Source: Puniceicoccales bacterium
Lineage (GTDB): Bacteria > Verrucomicrobiota > Verrucomicrobiia > Opitutales > JAIRLM01
Direction: 5' to 3'
NCBI GenBank assembly: GCA_031268315.1
Contig: JAIRXK010000008.1
Coordinates: forward strand, 1-35,544
DNA: 35,544 nucleotides
The notes below the pieces were generated by a model. The model saw only the letters and a program-made list of their open reading frames with translations, was not told where the DNA came from and did not search any database. Both the position numbers and the translations under genes were made by a program. How positions within the stretch are numbered: position 1 is the stretch's first letter; every line of letters starts with the position of its first letter. This document shows positions 35,219-35,544 of this stretch, piece after piece.

Positions 35219-35544
35219 ATGTCAAATTCTCAGCAAATGAATCCCCTGGATTATCAGGCCCGCGAAAAGGGCGAAAGTAGCCCCAATGGGGGATTAAACT
35301 CGCCGGCGCGGGCCGCATCCGCCCGGCAACTTTCTTCCAATCCGCCGGCCTCCGCCCAGACGCCGGAAACTAGTTGGAAAATGGAGCAGGCCATGGAATT
35401 GGAAACATACATTTCGACGGTGCTGGACCACGATCTGAGCGACACATCGGTAAAAAATGTGGCCATGTTTCTGGCGGGGACAATCGCAAATCCCGAAGCA
35501 CTGGCGATCATTTTCCAAGTCTGGCATCGGCGGCCGCAGAGCTC
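35219..35544 (+). CDS. Hypothetical protein, 3' end missing
   Basis: The reading frame is open from ATG 35219 to the window edge (108 complete codons) and has a strong ribosome-binding site and promoter. The first ~50 residues are polar, rich in Ser/Asn/Pro/Ala/Gln and probably disordered. The rest looks helical (for example VKNVAMFLAGTIANPEALAI). A disordered start followed by helical sequence resembles the proteins at 10950 and 14222, so it may belong to that helical-repeat family, but too little is visible to be sure. Codon use is richer in GC than in those genes. The function is unknown. Confidence 0.75.
   Translation, partial: MSNSQQMNPLDYQAREKGESSPNGGLNSPARAASARQLSSNPPASAQTPETSWKMEQAMELETYISTVLDHDLSDTSVKNVAMFLAGTIANPEALAIIFQVWHRRPQS

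Noticed and set aside
1-35544. tRNA, rRNA, insertion sequences or phage genes
   Set aside because: I found no tRNA-like cloverleaf, rRNA segment, transposase or integrase motif, or terminal inverted repeats by reading. A tRNAscan/ISfinder run would settle this.

Overview
The window looks like an effector island from a host-associated, probably obligate intracellular bacterium. Every large gene except threonyl-tRNA synthetase encodes an unusual protein, and most carry a bilobed hydrophobic hairpin (two hydrophobic stretches of about 20-28 residues joined by a short turn) like that of chlamydial inclusion-membrane (Inc) proteins. Other signs are eukaryote-like features: C-terminal CaaX-like boxes, a polyglutamine tract, long coiled coils and alpha-solenoid-like repeats. 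The DNA is AT-rich. The style suggests the PVC superphylum: Chlamydiota, or a Verrucomicrobiota relative given the look of the ThrRS. This is inference, and no phylogenetic marker was tested.

Layout. Positions 1-8293 hold a family of three coiled-coil proteins (the first cut by the left edge). They share recurring 'FNxLC' helical modules and GC-rich disordered linkers, and a homologous spacer encoding a possible small protein follows the first two. The first two proteins end in a basic stretch plus C-x-I-Q. Positions 8585-16654 hold a second family of three tandem paralogues. They have alpha-helical repeats, a C-terminal hydrophobic hairpin and a nearly identical C-terminal DNA module; the first member is broken by an in-frame TGA. 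A convergent minus-strand gene (16661-18454) encodes an N-terminal hairpin plus coiled coil. Position 18844 starts a protein with an internal duplication behind a perfect consensus promoter. The only housekeeping gene, thrS (20004-21854, minus), comes next, then a divergent gene for a probable exported protein (22093-23763).

Positions 23884-34800 are one gene for a 3638-residue protein. It contains a superfamily-2 helicase/translocase-like ATPase core (GSGKT, DEVH, SGT, GTDIS, QGIMRLRKFGQ), a 19-residue polyQ tract, a Pro/Ser repeat and a C-terminal bilobed hairpin. The last 740 bp hold a structured AT/GC-rich spacer and the start of another gene that runs off the right edge.

Most genes appear to be separately transcribed. 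TTGACA-type -35 boxes recur 43-62 bp upstream of start codons, and at five loci this box is the end of a shared, decaying intergenic repeat. A reasonable model is that these proteins are secreted and insert into or attach to host membranes by hairpins and, for two of them, possible host prenylation. Secretion itself is not shown by the sequence; no secretion apparatus is present here.
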